The notes beneath the pieces were generated by a model, which was not told the DNA's origin, ran no database searches, and worked only from the letters and a program-made list of their open reading frames with translations. From Bermanella sp047628755 (GTDB lineage Bacteria > Pseudomonadota > Gammaproteobacteria > Pseudomonadales > Oceanobacteraceae): a stretch of 14,693 bases of DNA. Position numbers and translations under genes: made by a program. Positions 1-5,671 of the stretch are shown in pieces. The stretch is taken from the NCBI GenBank assembly GCA_047628755.1, contig JBLHVV010000079.1:1-14693 (forward strand), in the 5' to 3' direction. Positions within the stretch are counted from its first letter, which is position 1. Each line of letters opens with the position of its first letter.

Positions 1-160
1 CTATTAAAAACCAATCGCACAGTAATTGGTAGGCGGTATGCCTTTTATATAGTGGGATCTTCAAACGCTACTTCAGCTGGTCAATCAATTGTCTTTAGTA
101 AGGCTTGCAGATGTGCAACAAAATCAAGTCCTGTTATAAGTTTTCTGTTAAATAACACAC

Positions 161-187
161 TTTTTTAGCCCTTTTTTAGCCCTTTTT
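161..187. repeat. Short tandem repeat, 11-bp T-rich unit
   Basis: Two complete copies of TTTTTTAGCCC (161-171 and 172-182) are followed by a partial third copy of five T. The repeat lies about 80 bp upstream of the first porin gene, just before the likely promoter region. A weak extended -10 (TGC then TATACC, 196-204) sits immediately downstream, but its -35 match is poor. Function is unknown. The T-runs could slip in replication and change promoter spacing, but that is inference. Confidence 0.6.
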
Positions 188-263
188 CATATAAGTGCTA
201 TACCCAATGTATGGCTTCAGCGATTGAGCTGAGTTACTTATTTAAATATAACAAGGAAATGAT

Positions 264-1727
264 ATGGCGATTAAACATCTAACCTATGCCGCCATTCCAC
301 TGATAGCAGCAACTATGACGGCCCAAGCAGCCACTGTTGATCAGTTGAATAGACAAGTACAAAAATTAAATCAGCGAATGGCAGCGCAAGATCAAAGCTT
401 CCGTGTTAACGGTTTTGCAAGCCTTGGCATGTCGGTATCCGACGAAGAAGTGGCTTATAACGGCGTGAATGACGAAGTAAACTTTGGTCGCTTTAGTAAA
501 ATCGGCGTGCAAATGACGTTCAACATTGATAGCCAAAACAGCGTGGTAACTCAGCTGGTTTCTCGCGGCGAAAACAGCTGGCAGACGACAGCTGAGTGGG
601 CGTACTTCAAACACGATTTTAATAATGGCTTTTCTACAAAAGTAGGTCGCATTCGGGTGCCAGCATTTATGCTATCGGAATTTTTAGATGTAGGCTATGC
701 GGTTCCTTGGGCCAAAATGCCTAACGAAAGCTACAGCTCACTGACTCCTTTCTCCAACATGGATGGTGTTGACTTAAGCTATACCACTGACATTGGCGAC
801 TTAAGCTCCACTACCCAACTGGTTTATGGACGATCTACTTCTGAGCTTTATGACTTAAAAGGTATTGCGTCTTTAAATAGTACGCTACAGGCTGATAGTT
901 GGAACGCAAAATTGTCATATTCTATCGCTGACGACATAACCGTAATTGACGATGATATTATAGCGGCTCTCGGCTTATACGGTTCAGCCACTTCAGGCAT
1001 TAGTGGTTCATTTACCAGTGTTGGTTTTACCTATGACCCCGGCGACATTTACTTCAGTGCAGAAACCACTTCGTTAGAAGTTGACGATACACTTATTGAC
1101 TCTGAATCATCACACGCCACTATCGGTTATCGCTTTGGACGGTTTATGCCCACGTTAACTTTTGGCATGGTTGAATCTAAAGATGATGAAGAACGTGCTT
1201 TAGATAAGATCTTAGCCGCGAATCCCAATATTGCCGAAAATACATCACTGACGATTGCTATTATCGGTGGCTTAGGACAAATAGTAGCGGCGGCTGGTGC
1301 TGATGCGGCGGCGGCTGGTGCTGCGGCGGTAGCTTTAGGCGGTACTGGTACTCCAACCCGAACACTGACTGAAGCAGACTTAAATTTGGTATTAGGCACT
1401 GACGCTAGTTTCATTAACAACGCCAATCCTGCTGCTGCAAGTGGAGAGTTATTAGTTAGACAGGGAATTTTAGACGGTGCTCAAACTGCTGCAACAGGTG
1501 TAATTGGCGCAGCCCAGTCGCTTCAATCACAGCAAGACAGTGATACCACTCGTATTGCTTTAGGTCTTCGTTATGATCTATCTCCTGGCACCGCATTAAA
1601 ACTCCAATATGACATTATTGAGACCAATGATGCTCCTGGATTATTTGACTCTGCGCCTTATATTGATGCGACCACCAAGCCCGACAAAACTAACATCCTT
1701 ACTATTTCACTAGACACCGTTTTTTAA
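264..1727 (+). CDS. Outer-membrane porin (trimeric porin-like beta-barrel)
   Basis: Predicted secreted 487-residue outer-membrane channel. Residues 1-22 are a Sec signal peptide ending in AQA. Residues about 25-42 (DQLNRQVQKLNQRM) form a short coiled-coil, as seen at the mature N-terminus of several trimeric porins. The rest alternates polar and hydrophobic residues as in beta-strands, and the protein ends in phenylalanine (DTVF), the usual C-terminal signature for BAM-dependent barrel insertion. Residues about 310-420 form a long Ala/Gly-rich stretch that interrupts the barrel pattern and carries a perfect heptad duplication (342-355); it may be a large loop. The ATG follows an AAGGAAAT ribosome site. 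The next gene starts 15 bp downstream, so the two are probably co-transcribed. The substrate is unknown; the neighbouring small binding protein suggests an anion. Porin role fairly sure, specificity not. Confidence 0.75.
   Translation: MAIKHLTYAAIPLIAATMTAQAATVDQLNRQVQKLNQRMAAQDQSFRVNGFASLGMSVSDEEVAYNGVNDEVNFGRFSKIGVQMTFNIDSQNSVVTQLVSRGENSWQTTAEWAYFKHDFNNGFSTKVGRIRVPAFMLSEFLDVGYAVPWAKMPNESYSSLTPFSNMDGVDLSYTTDIGDLSSTTQLVYGRSTSELYDLKGIASLNSTLQADSWNAKLSYSIADDITVIDDDIIAALGLYGSATSGISGSFTSVGFTYDPGDIYFSAETTSLEVDDTLIDSESSHATIGYRFGRFMPTLTFGMVESKDDEERALDKILAANPNIAENTSLTIAIIGGLGQIVAAAGADAAAAGAAAVALGGTGTPTRTLTEADLNLVLGTDASFINNANPAAASGELLVRQGILDGAQTAATGVIGAAQSLQSQQDSDTTRIALGLRYDLSPGTALKLQYDIIETNDAPGLFDSAPYIDATTKPDKTNILTISLDTVF
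1287..1323 (+). repeat. 16-bp direct repeat inside the porin gene (Ala/Gly heptad duplication)
   Basis: GCGGCGGCTGGTGCTG occurs at 1287-1302 and again at 1308-1323. The 21-bp offset is exactly seven codons, so residues 342-348 (AAAGADA) are repeated as 349-355 (AAAGAAA). The frame is preserved, which fits a recent slippage or duplication within a loop-coding segment. Confidence 0.85.
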
Positions 1728-1742
1728 GGGAGGAGAACTATT

Positions 1743-2162
1743 ATGAAATTATCAAATAAAATTTTAACGACTCTTGTCTTAACAGCAGGTGTTTCATTTG
1801 CACACGCTGGCGCAGTTGCCGTTGTCGGGGCAAGCAGCCCCATTGCAGCCGCTTCATCTTCAGATGTAGTAAAAGTGTTTTTAGGTAAAAAGAAAAATCT
1901 GGGTGGCGTTTCTGCTATCCCGGTAGACCAAGAAGAAGGCACTGCTGCTCGCAACGACTTTTATTCATCCATCATTAAAAAGTCAGAGGCTCAGTTAAAA
2001 TCATACTGGTCACGCCTGATTTTTACCGGTAAAGGTCAAGCACCACAAGTGGTAGGAATCGACGCTGACATTAAAGTAATGGTGGCCAATAATCCAAATA
2101 TAATTGGCTATATTGAGGAGTCTCAAGTAGATGGAACTGTAAAGGTTATTTTTAAACCTTAA
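1743..2162 (+). CDS. Small secreted substrate-binding-protein-like protein (PstS-like domain)
   Basis: A 139-residue periplasmic protein with a signal peptide (residues 1-22, ending AHA). It belongs to the short family often labelled 'phosphate ABC transporter substrate-binding protein'. Visible hallmarks are VFLGKKK (45-51), IPVDQ (59-63), SYWSRLIFTGKGQAP (87-101) and NPNIIGY (118-124). At about 140 residues it is less than half a full PstS, so it is a single-lobe relative and not a complete transporter component; no pst permease genes are nearby. It follows the porin by 15 bp behind a strong GGGAGGAG ribosome site and is followed by a strong terminator, so porin and binding protein form a two-gene unit. 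A related gene lies directly downstream. Ligand and partner are unknown; phosphate specificity should not be assumed. Confidence 0.7.
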   Translation: MKLSNKILTTLVLTAGVSFAHAGAVAVVGASSPIAAASSSDVVKVFLGKKKNLGGVSAIPVDQEEGTAARNDFYSSIIKKSEAQLKSYWSRLIFTGKGQAPQVVGIDADIKVMVANNPNIIGYIEESQVDGTVKVIFKP

Positions 2163-2177
2163 GTTTTAGAGTTATTT

Positions 2178-2230
2178 AATCCCCATATATAATCACTATA
2201 ACGTGGTTATTTATGGGGATTTCTATTTTA
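2178..2230 (+). terminator. Rho-independent-type terminator after the first porin unit
   Basis: A long hairpin. AATCCCCATA (2178-2187) pairs with TATGGGGATT (2212-2221), and after one T-T mismatch ATAATCAC (2189-2196) pairs with GTGGTTAT (2203-2210, one G-T pair), closing on a six-base loop. The T-rich tail TCTATTTTA follows. It starts 16 bp after the stop of the small binding-protein gene and separates it from its paralogue. Confidence 0.8.
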
Positions 2231-2279
2231 ACCTACAGATAAATACTTGATTTATTAATAACCAATTCCAAGGAACTCC

Positions 2280-2696
2280 ATGAAGATTTTATTGCTTATA
2301 TTAATATGCTTTTCTCAATACACCTTGGCAGATCTACAAATGATTGCACATAAAACCTTTAAAGGTGACTCTGTTAGTATGCAAAAATTACGGGATATTT
2401 ATTCCGGTGACAGCCAATTTGTTAATGGCATTCGTATTATCCCCCTAGATCAAGATTTTAAAACAGATAATCGAACGTTATTTTACGATTTAGTTTTAGA
2501 TAAGCCAATGGCACAGATTGTTAGCCATTGGTCAAAACTAATATTCACTGGCAAAGGACAAGCCCCTATTTCATTAATAGGAGATGCCAGTATCTTAGCA
2601 TTTGTAAGTGAAAACCCTAATTCTATTGGGTATGTTGGTTCAGATATGCCGATTAAAAATGTAAAAGTGATACAAACTATTAAAGCTAAAAAATAA
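2280..2696 (+). CDS. Small secreted substrate-binding-protein-like protein, second paralogue
   Basis: A 138-residue secreted protein paralogous to the gene at 1743-2162. The signal peptide is residues 1-17 (ends TLA). Shared motifs are LRDIYSGD (37-44, matching VFLGKK in the other copy), IIPLDQ (53-58), SHWSKLIFTGKGQAP (82-96) and NPNSIGY (112-118). Outside these blocks the two copies differ strongly, so this is an old duplication or two separate acquisitions and not a recent copy. It has its own AAGGAACT ribosome site and lies after a terminator, so it is probably transcribed from its own promoter, though none is clear in the 50 bp available. Ligand unknown. The label 'phosphate-binding' would come only from the distant PstS fold similarity. 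Confidence 0.68.
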   Translation: MKILLLILICFSQYTLADLQMIAHKTFKGDSVSMQKLRDIYSGDSQFVNGIRIIPLDQDFKTDNRTLFYDLVLDKPMAQIVSHWSKLIFTGKGQAPISLIGDASILAFVSENPNSIGYVGSDMPIKNVKVIQTIKAKK

Positions 2697-2938
2697 TTTT
2701 GCAAGTGACGTTATTAAAGCCTTACTGGTAATATTTATCGAGCAAAGGCATACCTAGCGTCATACTGGCGATTGTGAGCATCCATAAACAGCCTATACAT
2801 AATTAAAATGAGTTTCTAATGGCCAAAGCCTCACTTATTAAGACACTTTAGCTCTGGTCCCTTACAAATATACTTATCATAGAGCTGAACATTAGATCTA
2901 AACATTAAATCCTCAAGCACTCATAACCAGTGATCTAC

Positions 2939-2955
2939 TGCACCATAAAATTGCG
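2939..2955 (+). promoter_or_regulatory. Possible NtrC-type activator site upstream of the second porin
   Basis: TGCACCATAAAATTGCG has a perfect left half (TGCACC), an A/T core and three of the remaining right-half positions of the NtrC consensus TGCACCWWWWTGGTGCA. It is centred about 235 bp before the predicted sigma-54 start. Further GCAC half-sites follow at 2972-2976, 2991-2999 and 3005-3010. NtrC can act from this distance, but the right half is weak, so this is a candidate only. Confidence 0.4.
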
Positions 2956-3155
2956 CCGTGCTTAGTATAGACGCACTGCTGCTCTCGAGCTGCACGCACC
3001 CTAACGCACCATATCAACCCAGCCACGCATCAAAAAGCTACCAAACTGCAATAATAACGCACAATATAAAAATACCTGTGAATTTTAATATTTAAAAAAG
3101 CCCCAAATTTGCACAAAAACATCAATTCAATGCCCGACAAATTAATTGTACCAAT

Positions 3156-3171
3156 TGGCATAGCCGTTGCA
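3156..3171 (+). promoter_or_regulatory. Sigma-54 promoter of the second porin gene
   Basis: TGGCATAGCCGTTGCA matches the sigma-54 (RpoN) -24/-12 promoter: GG at 3157-3158, exactly ten bases, then GC at 3169-3170 in a TTGCA context. Transcription would begin near 3182, giving a leader of about 57 nt before the ATG at 3239. The promoter needs an enhancer-binding activator, probably NtrC. Confidence 0.75.
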
Positions 3172-3238
3172 AAAGTAAGGTAAATCATTTAACAAAAAAC
3201 TAAATACAATCTACCTATCCATATAAAAGGACGTCTGA

Positions 3239-4417
3239 ATGACTATTATCAAGAAAAGCCTATTAGCCAGTGCCGTTAGTGCCCTAGCACTAAGCTCTGC
3301 CGTTTCTGTTCAAGCCGAAGGTTTTGATTCAGTAATAAAAGATTCGACACTGGATTTTAACTTCCGCTTACGTGTTGAAACTGTAGATAAAGATAATGCA
3401 CTAGACGATGCATTGGCTACTACATTAAAATCTCGTGCTACATTTAAATCGGGTGAAATAGCAGGGTTTTCTGTATTAGTAGAAGGAGATAACGTAACGC
3501 ATATTGTCGACGATTTTAACTCTACGCAAAATGGTAAATCAAATTACAATGTTGTTCCTGACCCAGAAACAACTCAATTTAACCAAGCTTACATACAATA
3601 CAAAATAACCGATACCACCGTTAAATTAGGTAACCAACGCATTCTTCTTGATAACCAGCGTCATGTAGGTGGTGTTGCTTGGCGTCAGGACGAGGTCACA
3701 TTTGATGCAATATCTGTTTCATCAAAGGCCATTGAAAACATGACTGTTTTTGTTGCAATAGCAAATAACCGTAATAACATCGTAAACATCAATACTGAAG
3801 AAGACATTACTTTTTTAAATGCTAAATATGCGGTTAGTAAAGACCTTGCTGTGACTGGTTTTTATTACAGCATCTCGGACGCAAATGGATTTGATGGCTT
3901 AGACTTTGATACATTTGGTGCTCGTGCAACTGGTATGGCAGGCAAAATATCGTTTGAAGCTGAGCTAGCGACACAAAATAAAACAACAGCCGGTGGCGGT
4001 GACTTTGATTCGTTATATTATCATGTGAACGCAGGCACTAAGTTAGGCTCTGTTAAAGCGACTCTAGGCTACGAAGCATTCGGTAGTGACGATGGTCAAG
4101 CAGCATTTGCTACTCCATTAGGCACAAACCATAAGTTCCTCGGCTGGTCAGATGTCTACTTAACGGGCGCTGGTGTTAATGGGATTCAAGATATTTATGC
4201 TTCCGCTGTAACAAAAATATCAGGTATTAAATTAGTCGGTCAATTCCATAAATTTGATGCTGTAGAAGGCAATGCTGACCTTGGTACTGAACTAGGCTTT
4301 GTTGCCGCTAAAAAGTTTGACAATCTTGGTGTGGCTCTTAAGGTAGCATATTTATCTGATAGCGATATGGAAGACGATACAACTAAAATTTGGTTAACAG
4401 GTACTGCTAAGTTCTAA
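3239..4417 (+). CDS. Outer-membrane porin, alginate-export-like family
   Basis: A 392-residue secreted beta-barrel protein. The signal peptide covers residues 1-26 (ends VQA), and the C-terminal residue is phenylalanine (GTAKF), as expected for BAM-inserted barrels. The segment LGNQRILLDNQRHVGGVAWRQDEVTFDAI is typical of proteins annotated as the 'alginate export' family; many members are general or small-molecule porins rather than alginate exporters. The ATG follows AAAGGA with a seven-base gap. The gene sits behind a sigma-54 promoter, as does the nirB operon, and is followed 136 bp later by a secreted P-box protein. Induction under nitrogen limitation and passage of nitrate, nitrite or another nitrogen compound are therefore plausible inferences. 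There is no sign of alginate genes. Confidence 0.75.
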   Translation: MTIIKKSLLASAVSALALSSAVSVQAEGFDSVIKDSTLDFNFRLRVETVDKDNALDDALATTLKSRATFKSGEIAGFSVLVEGDNVTHIVDDFNSTQNGKSNYNVVPDPETTQFNQAYIQYKITDTTVKLGNQRILLDNQRHVGGVAWRQDEVTFDAISVSSKAIENMTVFVAIANNRNNIVNINTEEDITFLNAKYAVSKDLAVTGFYYSISDANGFDGLDFDTFGARATGMAGKISFEAELATQNKTTAGGGDFDSLYYHVNAGTKLGSVKATLGYEAFGSDDGQAAFATPLGTNHKFLGWSDVYLTGAGVNGIQDIYASAVTKISGIKLVGQFHKFDAVEGNADLGTELGFVAAKKFDNLGVALKVAYLSDSDMEDDTTKIWLTGTAKF

Positions 4418-4428
4418 ATAAAATAATT

Positions 4429-4450
4429 AGCCCTCACTTAGGTGGGGGCT
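4429..4450 (+). terminator. Hairpin after the second porin, possible partial terminator
   Basis: AGCCCTCAC (4429-4437) pairs with GTGGGGGCT (4442-4450, one G-T pair) around the loop TTAG: a GC-rich nine-base-pair stem starting 11 bp after the porin stop codon. The following bases (GTTATACCCC) are not a T-tract, so termination may be incomplete and allow read-through into the P-box gene. Alternatively the hairpin stabilises the porin mRNA. Confidence 0.5.
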
Positions 4451-4533
4451 GTTATACCCCGTCTAATTTAAACTTTACTATCCAACCGAGTAGATCGTAT
4501 AAAGATAACAAACACTCTATTTATTCAAATCAT

Positions 4534-4556
4534 CATAAAATGCTGGAGCATTTATG
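4534..4556 (+). promoter_or_regulatory. Hairpin enclosing the ribosome site and start codon of the P-box gene
   Basis: CATAAAATGC (4534-4543) can pair with GCATTTATG (4548-4556), leaving one bulged A and the loop TGGA. The GGAG ribosome site falls in the loop and closing pair, and the ATG (4554-4556) is the last three bases of the stem. Translation could therefore be limited unless the stem is opened. The stem is AU-rich and may be weak. Confidence 0.45.
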
Positions 4557-5360
4557 AAATTTTTAATTCAAGTTATTTGCCTATCTTTGGCAATGACATC
4601 TCTGCCCACATTTGCAACTATTGACTCTTTGTCCCAAGCCATTAATGAATCTGGCCGTTTGCGTATGTTAAGCCAACGCATGGCCAAAGCGTATTTATTA
4701 ACTGCCATGGACATTCAACCCAATAAAGCCCAAGCCCAATTTAACGGCAGCATTAACAAATTTGAAAGCAACCTAGTGGATTTAATCCTCTTTACTAGAG
4801 ATATGAATAACGCCAGCATTGAAATTAGTCTGGCTGTTATTCAAAGAGAATGGACTGACTATAAAAATATTTTACAGAGCCCGTTAAGCATAAGTGCTGC
4901 AAGCCGTATTTTAGCTTCAAGCGATAAAACATTAGCGGCGTGTGAAGAACTTGTGCAGCAATTAGAGAAGTCGGCTCAACGCCAAAGCGCACGGTGGGTA
5001 AATTTATCAGGGCGCCAGCGCATGCTGAGTCAGCGCATTGCTAAATTTTATAGCGCCCTTAGCTGGGGTGGCGCTAACAACCATTATGATGAAGGCCTTC
5101 AAACAGCCATTAATGAATTTGATATTGCCTTAAAGCAACTGATCGAAAGTCCAGACAATACCCATTTTGTTAATCACAAACTGCGTAAAGTGGAGACTCA
5201 GTGGCTTTTCTCCAAACAAGGGTTCAAGCAACTTACCAAAGGAGCCAGCACTCCTTTAGTTATATCCATGACCACTGAAACCATTCTTAGACAAATGAAT
5301 GATATAACCGCCTTGTATGAGGAGATTGATAACAACAAAAAAGCCATTACATCTATCTAG
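4554..5360 (+). CDS. Secreted tandem P-box protein (NarX/PilJ N-terminal sensor domain, no transmitter)
   Basis: A 268-residue protein with a signal peptide (residues 1-21, ends TFA) and two copies of the PilJ/NarX-type periplasmic sensor motif. The first is INESGRLRMLSQRM (30-43); the second is NLSGRQRMLSQRI (150-162). In NarX the P-box binds nitrate through two arginines five residues apart in LRMQSYR. The equivalent pairs here are R37/R42 and R156/R161, both kept. The rest is predicted helical, fitting two four-helix-like sensor halves. No second membrane segment, HAMP, kinase or chemotaxis domain follows, so it should be soluble in the periplasm. It lies between a sigma-54-driven porin and the nitrate assimilation operon. 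A nitrate/nitrite sensing or binding role is likely by context; the partner is unknown. Databases usually call such proteins 'type IV pili methyl-accepting chemotaxis transducer N-terminal domain'. Confidence 0.72.
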   Translation: MKFLIQVICLSLAMTSLPTFATIDSLSQAINESGRLRMLSQRMAKAYLLTAMDIQPNKAQAQFNGSINKFESNLVDLILFTRDMNNASIEISLAVIQREWTDYKNILQSPLSISAASRILASSDKTLAACEELVQQLEKSAQRQSARWVNLSGRQRMLSQRIAKFYSALSWGGANNHYDEGLQTAINEFDIALKQLIESPDNTHFVNHKLRKVETQWLFSKQGFKQLTKGASTPLVISMTTETILRQMNDITALYEEIDNNKKAITSI

Positions 5361-5468
5361 CCTCACTTAACGATATAAATATCAGCCTTAAAATGAATAC
5401 CACCCAAGTGTGATCTACATCGCTTTACTGTGAAGTAACCAGTGGTGGTATATGGGCCCGCAAGAATC

Positions 5469-5485
5469 TGCACCACTAGAACGCA
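5469..5485 (+). promoter_or_regulatory. NtrC-like enhancer site 1 of the nirB operon
   Basis: TGCACCACTAGAACGCA matches the left half TGCACC perfectly and the last three bases (GCA) of the right half of the NtrC consensus: 9 of 12 defined positions. It is centred at 5477, about 142 bp before the predicted transcription start. Confidence 0.55.
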
Positions 5486-5501
5486 CAGTAAAAAAACACG
5501 C

Positions 5502-5518
5502 CGAACCATTAGGGTGCA
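5502..5518 (+). promoter_or_regulatory. NtrC-like enhancer site 2 of the nirB operon
   Basis: CGAACCATTAGGGTGCA matches 10 of 12 defined positions of the NtrC consensus, including GGTGCA in the right half, with an all-A/T four-base core. It is centred at 5510, about 109 bp before the predicted start and 33 bp (three helical turns) from site 1. Confidence 0.62.
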
Positions 5519-5592
5519 CAAACCCATTCGAATTAGGCTGCTTACGTCACGTTAAATCATTATATCCCTTTAAAATCAACAACTTAAAAACA

Positions 5593-5608
5593 TGGCGCAA
5601 GGTTTGCA
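5593..5608 (+). promoter_or_regulatory. Sigma-54 promoter of the nirB-nirD-nasC-nasA operon
   Basis: TGGCGCAAGGTTTGCA has GG at 5594-5595, ten bases, then GC at 5606-5607, with TGGC and TTGCA contexts both matching RpoN promoters. The predicted start is near 5619, leaving about 53 nt before the nirB ATG. With the two NtrC-like sites upstream it forms a complete nitrogen-limitation promoter. Confidence 0.8.
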
Positions 5609-5643
5609 TATAGCTAGTGAATTATATTAATTATTAGCCTATT

Positions 5644-5657
5644 CCTTTATATAAAGG
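5644..5657. repeat. Perfect 14-bp palindrome beside the nirB ribosome site
   Basis: CCTTTATATAAAGG is fully self-complementary and ends three bases before the GGAGAG ribosome site (5661-5666). It lies in the predicted leader. As RNA it could form at most a short hairpin; as DNA it could be an operator for an unidentified regulator. Confidence 0.5.
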
Positions 5658-5671
5658 TCCGGAGAGAATCA

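Larger units (their letters stand above)
2697..3238. other. Long non-coding upstream region of the second porin
   Basis: 542 bp without a convincing gene on either strand; only very short open frames are present (such as a ten-codon frame starting near 2819). The 3' part carries a cluster of GCAC half-sites (2939-3010) and a sigma-54 promoter (3156-3171). No clear terminator for the preceding gene was found. The unusual length fits a control region with distant activator sites. Confidence 0.6.
5361..5671. other. Control region of the nirB operon
   Basis: 311 bp with no gene. It holds an inverted repeat with arms ATACCACC (5397-5404) and GGTGGTAT (5444-5451), two NtrC-like sites (5469-5485 and 5502-5518), a sigma-54 promoter (5593-5608) and a palindrome next to the ribosome site (5644-5657). 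The predicted leader is only about 53 nt, too short for the two-hairpin NasR antitermination leader known from Klebsiella. Confidence 0.7.

Noticed and set aside
27..42. GG-N10-GC spacing resembling a sigma-54 promoter before the first porin
   Set aside because: The flanking bases fit poorly (ATGCC in place of TTGCA), it is over 220 bp from the gene, and no NtrC-like site is near.
1..168. Open frame from the window edge to a TAG at 166-168, possible 3' end of an upstream gene
   Set aside because: 55 codons without a stop is not rare by chance, the translation resembles no family known to me, and no terminator or ribosome site supports it.
1127..1426. Minus-strand open frame opposite the porin's Ala-rich part
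   Set aside because: Its translation is low-complexity Ala/Pro made by the GC-rich repeats of the real gene; no ribosome site or signal supports it.
1743..2696. High-affinity phosphate (Pst) transport locus
   Set aside because: The proteins are single-domain and about 140 residues long, and no PstC, PstA, PstB or PhoU gene is present.
3239..4417. True alginate exporter (AlgE)
   Set aside because: Only family-level similarity is visible, no alginate genes are near, and the promoter type points to nitrogen control.
5619..5671. NasR/ANTAR-type antitermination leader in the nirB leader
   Set aside because: The predicted leader is only about 53 nt with no two-hairpin plus U-tract arrangement, and no nasR is in the window.
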